64,000 nt of DNA, from contig NZ_NSCM01000007.1 in the NCBI RefSeq assembly GCF_003287735.1, positions 1 through 64,000 of the forward strand. The letters run 5' to 3'. Made by a program: the position numbers and the translations under genes. The number at the start of each line of letters is the position of its first letter. Position 1 is the first letter of the stretch. Source of the stretch: Photorhabdus bodei. GTDB taxonomy: Bacteria; Pseudomonadota; Gammaproteobacteria; Enterobacterales; Enterobacteriaceae. The notes under the pieces were generated by a model that had not been told where the DNA came from, did no database searches, and saw only the letters and a program-made list of their open reading frames with translations. This document shows positions 1 through 8,902 of the stretch, in pieces.

Positions 1-227
1 GGCTGATTGGTTTTTATGCCGAAAATAAAGGAATACACCTTAATTATCAGGCAAATAGTATCAAATCAAGAAGAGTCATCTCTCACCTAACATTAGCGGA
101 GAATGTATTACGCCATTCTCCGCTAATATTATTTGAAATAGTGCTTAATAAAACACTCAAGCACCTCGCCAAAATCTACCAAAATATGGTTTTGATTTAT
201 TAGCGCTGATTTGTGGGGATTCCTCAG
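1..227 (+). mobile_element. Right end of an IS4-family (IS10-like) insertion sequence
   Basis: The first 227 bases hold the tail of a transposase reading frame followed by a terminus. Read on the minus strand, the last 20 bases (208-227) begin CTGAGGAATCCCC, which resembles the IS10 terminus (CTGATGAATCCCC). Directly after base 227 the sequence becomes the 3' part of a pvc14 gene. The element therefore appears to be inserted in pvc14. The left end and any target duplication lie outside the window. Confidence 0.7.
3..203 (+). CDS. IS4/IS10-like transposase, C-terminal fragment
   Basis: This open frame enters from the left edge and stops at TAG 201-203, just before the IS terminus. The readable tail contains NYQANSIKSRRVIS and NVLRHSPL. 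These resemble the end of the IS10 transposase (HFQANTVKNR... EVLRHS), from memory of that family. About 66 residues are visible. The DDE catalytic residues would lie upstream of the window, so activity cannot be judged. Confidence 0.6.
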   Translation: MIGFYAENKGIHLNYQANSIKSRRVISHLTLAENVLRHSPLILFEIVLNKTLKHLAKIYQNMVLIY

Positions 228-466
228 CGCAATGGCTGGATACCGTTATTGCTCAACTTCCCGGCTGGAAAAAGTTAAGCCGTAATGACGTCCGCCAACT
301 GTTTTTACAACGACCGGGGGAATTATTAGCAAATGAGCAAGAAATCAAAATCACCATCCAGCAACAACCATTTGATGCGCTGTTAGCTGATTGGCCGTGG
401 CCATTAAATATCGCCAGACTTCCCTGGCTGGATCGCTCTTTATTAATCGACTGGAAAAATATTTAA
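228..466 (+). pseudogene. pvc14: pvc14 3' fragment, cut by the IS element
   Basis: From base 230 the frame reads QWLDTVIAQLPGWKK and continues to TAA 464-466. It matches the last ~78 residues of the intact pvc14 at 23874-25835 almost residue for residue, including the end DWPWPLNIARLPWLD and IDWKNI. Only this C-terminal part of the putative tape-measure protein lies to the right of the IS. It sits 9 bases before pvc15, the same spacing as in the intact cassette. The cassette it belonged to therefore probably cannot assemble particles of normal length, unless the other half is expressed in trans. Confidence 0.85.
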
Positions 467-475
467 CAGGTTTAT

Positions 476-2542
476 ATGAATTCTCTACTTAAAAACAACC
501 ATTACATGGCAACAGAATTACGCTGGATTTATCCCCATCTGGAACGTATTGATCTGCGGTTACAATATTACTATTACCAAAACAGAGAAAAATACGATTA
601 TTTACCGGAGAGTTTTCTCCTTACCGAAGATGAATTAAAGCAACGTCTGGCAAAACCACAAGTCATTCCCCATTGGGTCACCAAACAGGATGATATTATT
701 AATTCCCCTGAAATCGAAGAAAACCCCAATACATTATCACAATTAGTTGAACGTTTTGATCTCACTGAATTTGAACGGGATGTTTTATTATTAGGTTTAT
801 TACCGCATTTTGATAGCCGTTATCATGCGTTATTTGCTGTTCTGCACGGTAATAGTAAAAAACAGTGGCCTAGCTTTGACTTAGCCATTGAATTATTTAG
901 CCAACGCCAACGTGATCGGCAATTACGACAAAATAGCTTTCTACCGCAAACACCGTTAATCAGTTATCAACTATTACGGCTTAATAACCACGAAGAGTCT
1001 ATTTGGTTACAAACTCAATTTCTAACTCACAGTGCTGTCTGGCATTTCTTATCAGGCCAACGGGTTATTTTACCACCCCTGACAACTTGTGCTTATTGGC
1101 ATTCTCCTGCCTCACACTGTTGGTATCCACAATCCCTTTACCCTTCACTTGAAAAGATATTATTAAATAAAACCGATGAACTACGCCCGCTAGTCATACT
1201 CAGAGGAAAACAAGATAGCGCCAGAGAATTAGCGGTAAGCAATATTATGGCATTTCATGATATCAGTACATTAACTCTAGACTTAGCTCAACTGCCGGAG
1301 GAAAATAACCCTAACTTGCTGATAGATGCAGTACGGGAAGCACGATTACATGATGGCTGTTTATTAATTCGCAATTTTTTTTTGCTCAAAGATGAAAAGA
1401 AAATATTGCATAGTGAATTCTCCACTTTATTGAATCAACCCAAATTACGCGTGGTTTGTCTGGCTGAACCACAAGACTCATTAGTCTGGATTAAACATCT
1501 ACCAATGGTGCAAATTGATATGCCAGCCCTCACACTGGCAGATAAAGAAATAATGCTGAAAGAAAGCTTACCGGATAAGGTAGTCCAGAAAATAAATGTG
1601 ACGCAATTATGTCAGCGTTTTTCATTTACTGCGGAAACATTACCGCAAATCCTTAAAGAAGCGAATCAATACCAAATACTCCGACAATCGGAAGGTCAAT
1701 TAGAAGAAATCGATTTGCGTAAGGCATTAAGTTTCCGTGCTCAACAGAATTTCGGTAAATTAGCCCAGCGGATAACCCCCAAACGCAGCTTCAATGATTT
1801 AGTCATTTCAGATGTATTAGCGCAGCAATTAAAAGAGATTATTGCCGCCATTCATTACCGTGAGCAAATTCTGGCTACTGGCTTTCAGGAAAAAATAGGT
1901 TACGGTACCGGTATTAGTGCGCTATTTTACGGAGAATCCGGGACCGGCAAAACTATGGCCGCAGAAGTGATTGCTGGTCATCTTGGCGTTGATCTGATTA
2001 AAGTCGATCTTTCTACCGTAGTGAATAAATATATCGGTGAAACGGAGAAAAATATCTCCCGTATTTTCGATCTGGCCGAAGCTGATTCCGGCGTGCTATT
2101 TTTCGATGAAGCCGACGCATTATTTGGCAAACGCAGTGAAACCAAAGACGCTCAAGATAGACATGCCAATATTGAAGTTTCTTATTTATTACAACGATTG
2201 GAAAATTATCCGGGATTAGTGATTTTAGCCACCAATAATCGCAGCCATTTAGATAGCGCATTTAACCGCCGTTTTACCTTTATTACCCGTTTTGCTTACC
2301 CTGATGAAACATTGCGTAAAAAAATGTGGCAAGCCATCTGGCCGGAACAACTGACATTATCCAATGAAGTTGATTTTGAATATCTGGCTGAACGAGCTGA
2401 TTTGACCGGGGCTAATATCAGAAATATTGCTTTATTAGCATCAATGTTAGCGAAAAATAATCACTGTGAACAAATCGAAAATCAACATTTAGATCGGGCG
2501 GTTACACTCGAATTAAATAAAACTGGCCGATTGGCTTTTTAA
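476..2542 (+). CDS. pvc15: Pvc15, AAA+ ATPase of a PVC contractile injection system (first copy)
   Basis: This is a 688-residue AAA+ ATPase. The C-terminal AAA module has a Walker A GESGTGKT near residue 485 and a Walker B VLFFDEADALFG near residue 542. A sensor stretch reads LATNNRSHLD, followed by the arginine-rich FNRRFTF. The N-terminal ~400 residues are the cassette-specific region. In PVC and Afp systems this ATPase is needed for particle assembly or payload loading; its exact step is not settled. It lies between the pvc14 remnant and pvc16. It is paralogous to the copy at 25845-27929: the ATPase half is nearly identical in protein but carries many synonymous changes, so the copies are old and under selection. 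Start ATG 476. Confidence 0.95.
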   Translation: MNSLLKNNHYMATELRWIYPHLERIDLRLQYYYYQNREKYDYLPESFLLTEDELKQRLAKPQVIPHWVTKQDDIINSPEIEENPNTLSQLVERFDLTEFERDVLLLGLLPHFDSRYHALFAVLHGNSKKQWPSFDLAIELFSQRQRDRQLRQNSFLPQTPLISYQLLRLNNHEESIWLQTQFLTHSAVWHFLSGQRVILPPLTTCAYWHSPASHCWYPQSLYPSLEKILLNKTDELRPLVILRGKQDSARELAVSNIMAFHDISTLTLDLAQLPEENNPNLLIDAVREARLHDGCLLIRNFFLLKDEKKILHSEFSTLLNQPKLRVVCLAEPQDSLVWIKHLPMVQIDMPALTLADKEIMLKESLPDKVVQKINVTQLCQRFSFTAETLPQILKEANQYQILRQSEGQLEEIDLRKALSFRAQQNFGKLAQRITPKRSFNDLVISDVLAQQLKEIIAAIHYREQILATGFQEKIGYGTGISALFYGESGTGKTMAAEVIAGHLGVDLIKVDLSTVVNKYIGETEKNISRIFDLAEADSGVLFFDEADALFGKRSETKDAQDRHANIEVSYLLQRLENYPGLVILATNNRSHLDSAFNRRFTFITRFAYPDETLRKKMWQAIWPEQLTLSNEVDFEYLAERADLTGANIRNIALLASMLAKNNHCEQIENQHLDRAVTLELNKTGRLAF

Positions 2543-2566
2543 ACATTCAATAGAATAGGAATAAAC

Positions 2567-3469
2567 ATGACAACCTTAATTGCTTCTGACAATGCTATTA
2601 TTGAAGTGAACACAGCATTAAATAATATTTTATCCCAGTATTTAAATACCAATGCCAATAAGATTGATATCCGCTTTGATCTACCCGAAATTAATTCCAT
2701 TCAGTCTGAACCAACGGTCAGTGTATTTCTTTATGATATCAATGAAGATCTTCAATTACGTTCTGCCGAACCAAGACGCTATAACCCGATGACCAGCACA
2801 CTATTACCGGGATGGGTCAATATCAATTGTAACTATTTAATTACTTACTGGGATGCCAATAAACCATCAAGCGACAGTTCAAGCCCGGATAGTCAGCCCA
2901 ATAATCAGGCGGCGAAAGTGATGACTCGTATTCTGAATGCATTAATTAACAACCGTCAATTAACCGGCATTCCCGGTGCCTATACTCGAATTATTCCCCA
3001 ACAGGAGAATTTAAATAGCTTGGGTAATTTCTGGCAAGCGCTTGGCAATCGCCCACGTCTCTCTTTACTCTATTCCATTACCGTTCCAATGAAATTACAA
3101 AATATTGAACACAGTGTCATACCAATCAGCAAAATTTCCGCTTCTGTAGATCAAAAACAAAATCTTGATAATTCAAAAATAAACCAAGCTTTAACAGATA
3201 AATTATATTCCGAATTAGGTGGTACAGAAGATGTACGTCTTGCTCTGGCTAAAATCAATCTGATTACTGAATTCCCTACAGTCAATAATGAAAGTCAGGA
3301 AAATAAAAGTATAATTCTTAATATTTCAGGCATTACTCATTCAAATTATTTACCGAAAATAGAGGATATTATTACAAAATGGCAAAATAGCCAGAGTGCT
3401 GTTGTTGAGATAAATGGTATCGGTATCATTGTTTCTAAAGAAAACTCTAATGATTTAATTGTCATTTAA
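2567..3469 (+). CDS. pvc16: Pvc16, tube/sheath terminator (cap) protein (first copy)
   Basis: This is a 300-residue DUF4255-type protein, very similar along its whole length to the copy at 27951-28853 (for example FDLPEIN and TGIPGAYTR). In PVC structures Pvc16 caps the distal end of the tube and sheath. The gene follows pvc15 after 24 bases and is the last structural gene before the payload block. The start ATG 2567 is preceded by a weak purine-rich AGGAATA. There is no signal peptide or membrane segment. Confidence 0.93.
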   Translation: MTTLIASDNAIIEVNTALNNILSQYLNTNANKIDIRFDLPEINSIQSEPTVSVFLYDINEDLQLRSAEPRRYNPMTSTLLPGWVNINCNYLITYWDANKPSSDSSSPDSQPNNQAAKVMTRILNALINNRQLTGIPGAYTRIIPQQENLNSLGNFWQALGNRPRLSLLYSITVPMKLQNIEHSVIPISKISASVDQKQNLDNSKINQALTDKLYSELGGTEDVRLALAKINLITEFPTVNNESQENKSIILNISGITHSNYLPKIEDIITKWQNSQSAVVEINGIGIIVSKENSNDLIVI

Positions 3470-3624
3470 AATTTATTATTTATATAAGGTAATAATAAAA
3501 ACTTACATTAATATATTAAACTTGATTTTCTTTATCTTTAAAAAATAAAATGACAATAGTATATATTAATTTATATATTATTCATTTCCAACCTACTTCT
3601 TACTGATAATTAATAGGTGATAAT

Positions 3625-4542
3625 ATGGTATATAAACATGATAAAACCAATGATAGGAAAAGAAAACGCTCAACACAATCAGAGGATTCTGACGAGAAAT
3701 TGTTTGTACAAGCATTAGATCTTCCTCAAAGTAGTCGGCATAATCAGCCACGCGATACTTTGAATATAGAAAATATGCATGAAACACCAACGGATTTCCT
3801 CAATAGAACCGGTAGAAATACACTATTTCGTGCGATCCGAATAATAGCTACTGATAAAAGGGAACCTACCACAGAAAATCAAATAGTTGTGCCTCCTGAT
3901 GGCGATCTATTTGTGAAACTTAAAGATAAACATCTAGACAGGGCGGCTGAATATAGAAAACTGACAGAATGGCCAAAAGATGCACCAATCAAGGCAACCG
4001 CTCCTACGGCTAACACCCCAATTGCACAACATGTTTCCGGCGATAACATATTAAGCCCCTACATCTCTACAGGTAATAAAGAAGGCGCCGTGCAGAATAC
4101 CGTAAAAAATTGGAATGGCGCTGGACCTGCTTCAGAAAGAAGAAACAGGCCAGAAAAAAACTGGTCTCCAATAGTGGAAATCGACGTCCGAAAATTACCT
4201 GATACGACTAAAATCTTCGATTTAACTAAACCAAATAATACATTCTTTAATGCTATGGAGAGCAACATTGCTGAAAACGCCTTTGGAGATAAGGAAGTAC
4301 TGATTTCACCAGAAATACCGGGCAGCGCCATCATACGTGTGATTAATAACCCAGAGGAAATAAAACAAATTGCAGGTCTTAATCCGAGTGTTCCGGGAAA
4401 AAAAACTATTCCAGAAGAAAAAATCATCTTTGAGGAGAAAAAAACTGTTTCCTTATACAATAGTGCCGACATATCTTTGGAATCACCTGTTTTTAAAAAA
4501 CGTAAGAAACCGATAAATGTAAGAACACGTACGGATAGCTAA
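3625..4542 (+). CDS. Candidate PVC payload with ADP-ribosyltransferase-like motifs
   Basis: This is a 305-residue protein in the payload position directly behind pvc16. The N-terminal ~60 residues are basic and polar (RKRKRSTQSEDSDEK), as expected for a loading leader. The remainder has the order of motifs seen in bacterial mono-ADP-ribosyltransferases. There is an arginine in LFRAIRI (R69 or R72), then a SPYISTG block at 144-150, then AFGDKEVLISPE with a candidate catalytic Glu at 224. The basic tail (KKRKK, residues 291-295) could act as a nuclear targeting signal; that is inference. Transferase fold and target are not proven by this reading. The start ATG 3625 has AGGTGATAAT upstream, a leader shared with the next payload gene. 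Confidence 0.6.
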   Translation: MVYKHDKTNDRKRKRSTQSEDSDEKLFVQALDLPQSSRHNQPRDTLNIENMHETPTDFLNRTGRNTLFRAIRIIATDKREPTTENQIVVPPDGDLFVKLKDKHLDRAAEYRKLTEWPKDAPIKATAPTANTPIAQHVSGDNILSPYISTGNKEGAVQNTVKNWNGAGPASERRNRPEKNWSPIVEIDVRKLPDTTKIFDLTKPNNTFFNAMESNIAENAFGDKEVLISPEIPGSAIIRVINNPEEIKQIAGLNPSVPGKKTIPEEKIIFEEKKTVSLYNSADISLESPVFKKRKKPINVRTRTDS

Positions 4543-4679
4543 AGTATGTCATATACTTCTTTTCAGTAGATTTCTTATAAAGAATTAACAGGTAATAATA
4601 TGCCAAACAACAAATACAGTGAAAAAGTTAACCACTCAGGAAATAGAGCGAAAAAATGCTCGATATATTCTAATGAATA

Positions 4680-4806
4680 TATACCCGTCATCTTTCAAGT
4701 TGCCTCTTTGTTGGCTGCACTCACTCACCCCGGTCACATAGTTATCTATGCTCCCGGGGATTCGCTCCCTTGCCGTCGCGATCCATCTTGAAATCCATAG
4801 GGTATA
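4680..4806 (-). repeat. ERIC element (127 bp)
   Basis: This is an imperfect palindrome bounded by TATACCC and GGGTATA. It contains the ERIC core; read on the minus strand: GCGAATCCCCGGGAGCATAG, then TGACCGGGGTGAGTGAGTGC. It interrupts the 5' end of a payload gene. The in-frame rejoining after removing 125 bases supports insertion with TA duplication. Confidence 0.92.
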
Positions 4807-5683
4807 ATACTATGAATAGCTGCACATTGGGATTAGGATTAGATTTACAATTACAGAAAAAACTAAGAACAGGGAATGAACGAAATATAAAAGGCGCACA
4901 ACCTTTTATGCCGTCCCCCTCGAAACAAAAACAATATAGCGCCAGTTCCATAGCAATATCTGATATATTAAGTGAAAGTGCATTGACTTCACAACCGATT
5001 ATTACCGATTTAATTAATCCGCAAAAAATAGAAATGTCAGAAGGCGTAAAAAATATTTTGAATAACAAAGAAGGAGGCGGAGATTTGGTATTCAAGGCAC
5101 TACAAATTAAACCATCGGATGAAACTCTGCCATTCAACGCATTAAAAATTATCGATACCTATCAAGAAGAAATGCCGGATAAAGACATGTCTATTTCAGC
5201 TTATTGGGCCCCACAAGGAGGATATGTTGATATCCCGGTACAACCCAATCTCAGTCGCCATCCACAATATGTATTTACCCCAGGCTTTAGTGGATGTTCA
5301 TTTGTTGTCGATAAAATGAATAAAGATACTCTCCGGGTTCGGCACGTACAAGGTGGTCAAGAAGACGTTGAATATAATAATCAAAATATTGATCATGGGA
5401 TGGGTATGATTACGGCAATGGAATTCCGCGATTATGGATATCACGAAGCTGATGGTAAAGTTATGGAAAATACCTATGGTTTTGCATTTTTAAAATTTAA
5501 CCCTGAGAAAAAGCAATGGCAACTTCACTATCAGAAAATAGCCGCAGCCCCTAATATCATAAATATAAAAACTAAATCTAGTTGGTTGCCATTCAATAAA
5601 CCCTCAATTGAAGCCGACACCTTTACCTCCAAAGATATGAAAGTCTCTGGGTATAATAGGAAGGATGTCAATGATAATCACTC

Positions 5684-5810
5684 TATACCCGTCATCTTTC
5701 AAGTTGCCTCTTTGTTGGCTGCACTCACTCACCCCGGTCACATAGTTATCTATACTCCCGGGGATTCGCTCCCTTGCCGCCGCGATGCATCTTGAAATCC
5801 ATAGGGTATA
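5684..5810 (-). repeat. ERIC element (127 bp)
   Basis: It has the same orientation and nearly the same sequence as the copy at 4680-4806. It lies at the 3' end of the same payload gene. The ERIC adds about 35 codons before a stop at the RRDAS tail; without it the gene would stop two codons after Ser291 (numbered from ATG 4812). Confidence 0.92.
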
Positions 5811-5818
5811 TATATTAA

Positions 5819-6136
5819 TTATTTTTAATATATTTCTCATTATAAAATTAACAGGTGTAAATATACCAAACAAAAAATAGGAAGGGTTAATTATCTTAGA
5901 ACAAAATTCATCTATTTTATTATTTTTCTGATTGGTCAGGTAATTATTGCATCAAAATGTTGATAGTAAAAACAAGACAAATCTGAAAATAGCTCTCAAT
6001 TAAATACCTACTCTTTAAATTTATGATTAAATACATATGCCTTATGGATTTCAAACTCATAGCATCAGATCATCTGAATAATTATTTTCAGATAAATCTT
6101 AAACGTAGCAAATTTAATTAATTAGAGGACTTATTA
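5819..6136. other. AT-rich spacer with a vestigial payload-gene leader
   Basis: There is no credible gene here. Bases 5840-5880 resemble the leader and start of the payload gene at 4600 (AATTAACAGGT, then ACCAAACAA), but the start codon reads ATA and a TAG follows within a few codons. Bases 6033-6060 resemble a decayed arm of an ERIC (CTTATGGATTTCAA). The stretch ends with AGAGGACTTATTA, the ribosome-binding region of pnf. Confidence 0.45.
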
Positions 6137-7000
6137 ATGTTCAAACACTCCACCGCAGACAGCAAACTTAATAAAGGGCATATTTCCCCGCTAAAGAACA
6201 AGGGATTATTAGTGGGTAGCGATAATGCCCCAATCGACATACCGGTGATAGCGCATCGCTATGACAGCCATCAGCAGTTTACTCAGGCGAGACCTTTGGA
6301 AAATAGTGACTCAGATCAGGAGAATCCTTTTCATGATGTTATTATGGGATTTCGTGGTGACCAAGTAACCTCTTCAGAATCGGGTTCTGGAACGATAGGA
6401 AGACATTGGGGAAAAAATAGATTAGGCCACAATATTACCGGCATTAATGTAGTTAATGGCGCATCGGGAACCGTAGGAATAAAAATTGCCTTGCGAGATA
6501 TTCGGCCTGGGTATCCGGTCATTGTCACGTCCGGGGCATTAAGCGGTTGTACCATGGTGTATGCCGTGAAGGACAATTATTTCTTTGCCTATCATACGGG
6601 CCAGAAACCGGGTGATGGTGAATGGAAAACCGGGCAGGATGGTGTTGTCACTACCGGGCAGAGTCATAAAGCCCTTTTATCGGATGGCAAACCGATTGCG
6701 GTTAACCAACAAAATAACGATTTAGTGAATATTTTCGCAGAATATGATCAGAGCGTTATTACCTATATGGGAAAACAGGCGGTTGTGATTGATAATACCG
6801 CAGAAAATGTCAGTGTTTTTAACTACGATGAAATCAAGCCGGGAAGACCGGTTATTAGAGCCGGCTATAGCTATGCACTGCTGGCTAATGATAACGGTAA
6901 GGTGAACGTCAAAGTATTATCGGAGGACGCCATCGTTTCACCTGGTAAAGACGGTAATAGTATTGAGGTTATCAATTCACTCAAAAAACGGTTGTTATAG
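6137..7000 (+). CDS. pnf: Pnf, CNF1-like Rho-GTPase deamidase payload
   Basis: This is a 287-residue protein homologous to the catalytic domain of cytotoxic necrotizing factor. That enzyme deamidates a switch Gln of Rho-family GTPases and locks them active. The catalytic pair is visible: Cys138 in GALSGCTMVYAVKD and His153 in FFAYHTG. The spacing is 15 residues, as for CNF1 Cys866/His881. The DIPVIAHR region lies upstream. It lacks the large receptor-binding and translocation parts of CNF1, consistent with delivery by the PVC needle. The N-terminal ~60 residues are polar and could be the loading leader. The start ATG 6137 is preceded by AGAGGAC. It is the last payload gene of this cassette. 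Confidence 0.9.
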   Translation: MFKHSTADSKLNKGHISPLKNKGLLVGSDNAPIDIPVIAHRYDSHQQFTQARPLENSDSDQENPFHDVIMGFRGDQVTSSESGSGTIGRHWGKNRLGHNITGINVVNGASGTVGIKIALRDIRPGYPVIVTSGALSGCTMVYAVKDNYFFAYHTGQKPGDGEWKTGQDGVVTTGQSHKALLSDGKPIAVNQQNNDLVNIFAEYDQSVITYMGKQAVVIDNTAENVSVFNYDEIKPGRPVIRAGYSYALLANDNGKVNVKVLSEDAIVSPGKDGNSIEVINSLKKRLL

Positions 7001-7092
7001 TCTGCCAGATGTGACACTCACCTGGAATATGCGGAGTCTGATCAATAGCCGTCGCAGTTGTACTAAAAACGTTTGTATTTGACACTCATCAT

Positions 7093-7111
7093 GTACACTT
7101 TGAAAGTGTAC
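7093..7111. promoter_or_regulatory. Palindromic operator upstream of the RHH antitoxin gene
   Basis: GTACACTTT-G-AAAGTGTAC is a perfect 9-bp inverted repeat with a one-base centre. More GTAC half-sites follow (TGTGTAC near 7137, GCGTAC near 7153). A TTGACA lies just upstream at about 7079. This fits autoregulation by a ribbon-helix-helix antitoxin. Confidence 0.6.
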
Positions 7112-7178
7112 TGATTGTTATATACCCACATCTAGTATGTGTACTATTTTAATGCGTACAAAATGGAGAACTTCAATC

Positions 7179-7788
<610 letters not shown>

Positions 7789-7874
7789 ATGAATAAATCA
7801 AATATCCCCGAAGTTACAATTGCCTCCAGGCATCTTTGTTACATGGCGTCAATTGTACCAAAATGAAATAATGA

Positions 7875-8001
7875 TATACCCCATGGATTTCAAAACGCAT
7901 CGCGACGGCAAGGGAGTGAATCCCCGGGAGCATAGCAAACTATGTGACCGGGGTGAGTGAGTGCAGCCAACAAAGAGGCAACTTGAAAGATAACGGGTAT
8001 A
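7875..8001 (+). repeat. ERIC element (127 bp)
   Basis: This copy runs in the opposite orientation to the ERICs at 4680 and 5684. It is bounded by TATACCC and GGGTATA, has the GTGAATCCCCGGGAGCATAG core, and lies between the tacT remnant and the leader of the next PVC operon. Confidence 0.92.
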
Positions 8002-8450
8002 ACTTGAAAAACAAAACACAACCATCTGGCAATAAGCGATAGCATGGATTTGAAGTATTAATCCAGATTAAAGTTACGGGCGTTTTTATTTCCCTATTTA
8101 TAGAAATCAATCAAGATATGCTGATGCATAAAATTATCAAAACCTGCTATATCAATTAACAATCATTATTATTATTAATTGATAATCGCACTTGTAAATT
8201 CCGTATCTATAATTATTTCGTTTCACGAGAGGTGATTTAAATAATCGTCAAATAACTACCTAGCACATTGAGGCTATTTTATTTGGCCTTTTTGTAATGA
8301 AGAGGAATAGGCTCTAAATTATTTCATATAAAAAATAACCTCTATAAATCAGGTTGTTGCGGTAGCTATACCCAATCGTTAGGTACTAAGGAAAACAAAG
8401 TAATAGACGTTTTCCTTATATTTCAAATGTAAACAATCAAGGAAAAAATC
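8002..8450 (+). promoter_or_regulatory. Leader region of the complete PVC operon
   Basis: This is 449 bases of AT-rich DNA without a credible gene. It must contain the promoter for pvc1-pvc16, but I cannot place a convincing -35/-10 pair. Bases 8150-8260 and 8420-8460 are recognisable again at 30200-30360, where they mark a collapsed third cassette. An ops-like element (8357-8369) lies within it. Confidence 0.6.
8357..8369 (+). promoter_or_regulatory. ops-like element (possible RfaH recruitment site)
   Basis: TTGCGGTAGCTAT contains GCGGTAGC, the core of the ops element (GGCGGTAGCGTG) that pauses RNA polymerase and recruits RfaH. It lies about 85 bases before the pvc1 start, in the untranslated leader of a ~20-kb operon. 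RfaH-type antitermination is typical for such long operons, and the related Afp operon is known to depend on an RfaH-like regulator. The eight-base match is suggestive, not proof. Confidence 0.45.
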
Positions 8451-8900
8451 ATGGCTATAACTCCAGAACAAATTGCTGTTGACTATCCCATTCCTGCTTA
8501 TCGGTTTGTTGTCTCTATTGGTGATGAGAAAATTCCTTTTAACAACGTTTCCGGGCTAGATATTTCTCATGACGTCATCGAGTATAAAGATGGTACCGGT
8601 AATTACTATAAAATGCCGGGCCAACGTCAATCGATCAATATTACCCTGCGTAAAGGGGTCTTCTCCGGCGACACTAAGCTTTTTGACTGGATTAATTCTA
8701 TTCAACTTAATCAGGTTGAGAAAAAAGATATCGCCATTAGCCTGACCAACGAAGCCGGCACCGAAATTCTAATGACCTGGAATGTGATAAATGCCTTCCC
8801 AACGTCATTCACCTCCCCTTCTTTTGATGCCACCAGCAACGATATCGCTATTCAAGAAATCGCACTGGTCGCGGATCGAGTCACCATTCAAGCACCTTAA
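8451..8900 (+). CDS. pvc1: Pvc1, inner tube protein
   Basis: This is a 149-residue gp19-type tail tube protein, the main building block of the PVC inner tube (T4 gp19/Hcp-like fold). Features typical of the family are VSGLDISHDVIEYKDG near the N-terminus, the conserved central KRK/LRKG region, and the C-terminal EIALVADRVTIQ. It is the first gene of the operon. The start ATG 8451 is preceded by AAGGAAAAAATC. It has a paralogue in pvc5. Confidence 0.95.
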   Translation: MAITPEQIAVDYPIPAYRFVVSIGDEKIPFNNVSGLDISHDVIEYKDGTGNYYKMPGQRQSINITLRKGVFSGDTKLFDWINSIQLNQVEKKDIAISLTNEAGTEILMTWNVINAFPTSFTSPSFDATSNDIAIQEIALVADRVTIQAP

Positions 8901-8902
8901 TA

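Larger units (their letters stand above)
4600..5818 (+). pseudogene. PVC payload gene interrupted at both ends by ERIC elements; Cys-His (CNF-like) domain
   Basis: An ATG at 4600, with the same AGGTAATAAT leader as the gene upstream, opens a frame that runs into an ERIC (4680-4806) and stops at 4789-4791. Removing 125 bases and keeping one TA rejoins it in frame to ATG 4812 and the following 291 codons. A second ERIC (5684-5810) replaces the natural end. With that removed the protein would end ...NHSIY and stop at 5816-5818. As it stands, the body could start only at ATG 4812 or TTG 4770 inside the ERIC, so it would lose its first ~29 residues and gain an ERIC-encoded tail. Numbered from ATG 4812, the domain has FSGCSFVVD (Cys162) and RVRHVQGG (His178). 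This Cys-His arrangement resembles CNF/BLF1-type deamidases. Function is inferred. Confidence 0.6.

Noticed and set aside
4059..4472. Long antisense frame inside the ADP-ribosyltransferase-like gene (137 codons)
   Set aside because: It lies wholly within a better supported gene, has no ribosome-binding site and no recognisable motif; it is a shadow of the opposite strand.
6033..6060. Possible ERIC left arm
   Set aside because: Only CTTATGGATTTCAA and a few other bases match; too short to call a separate element.
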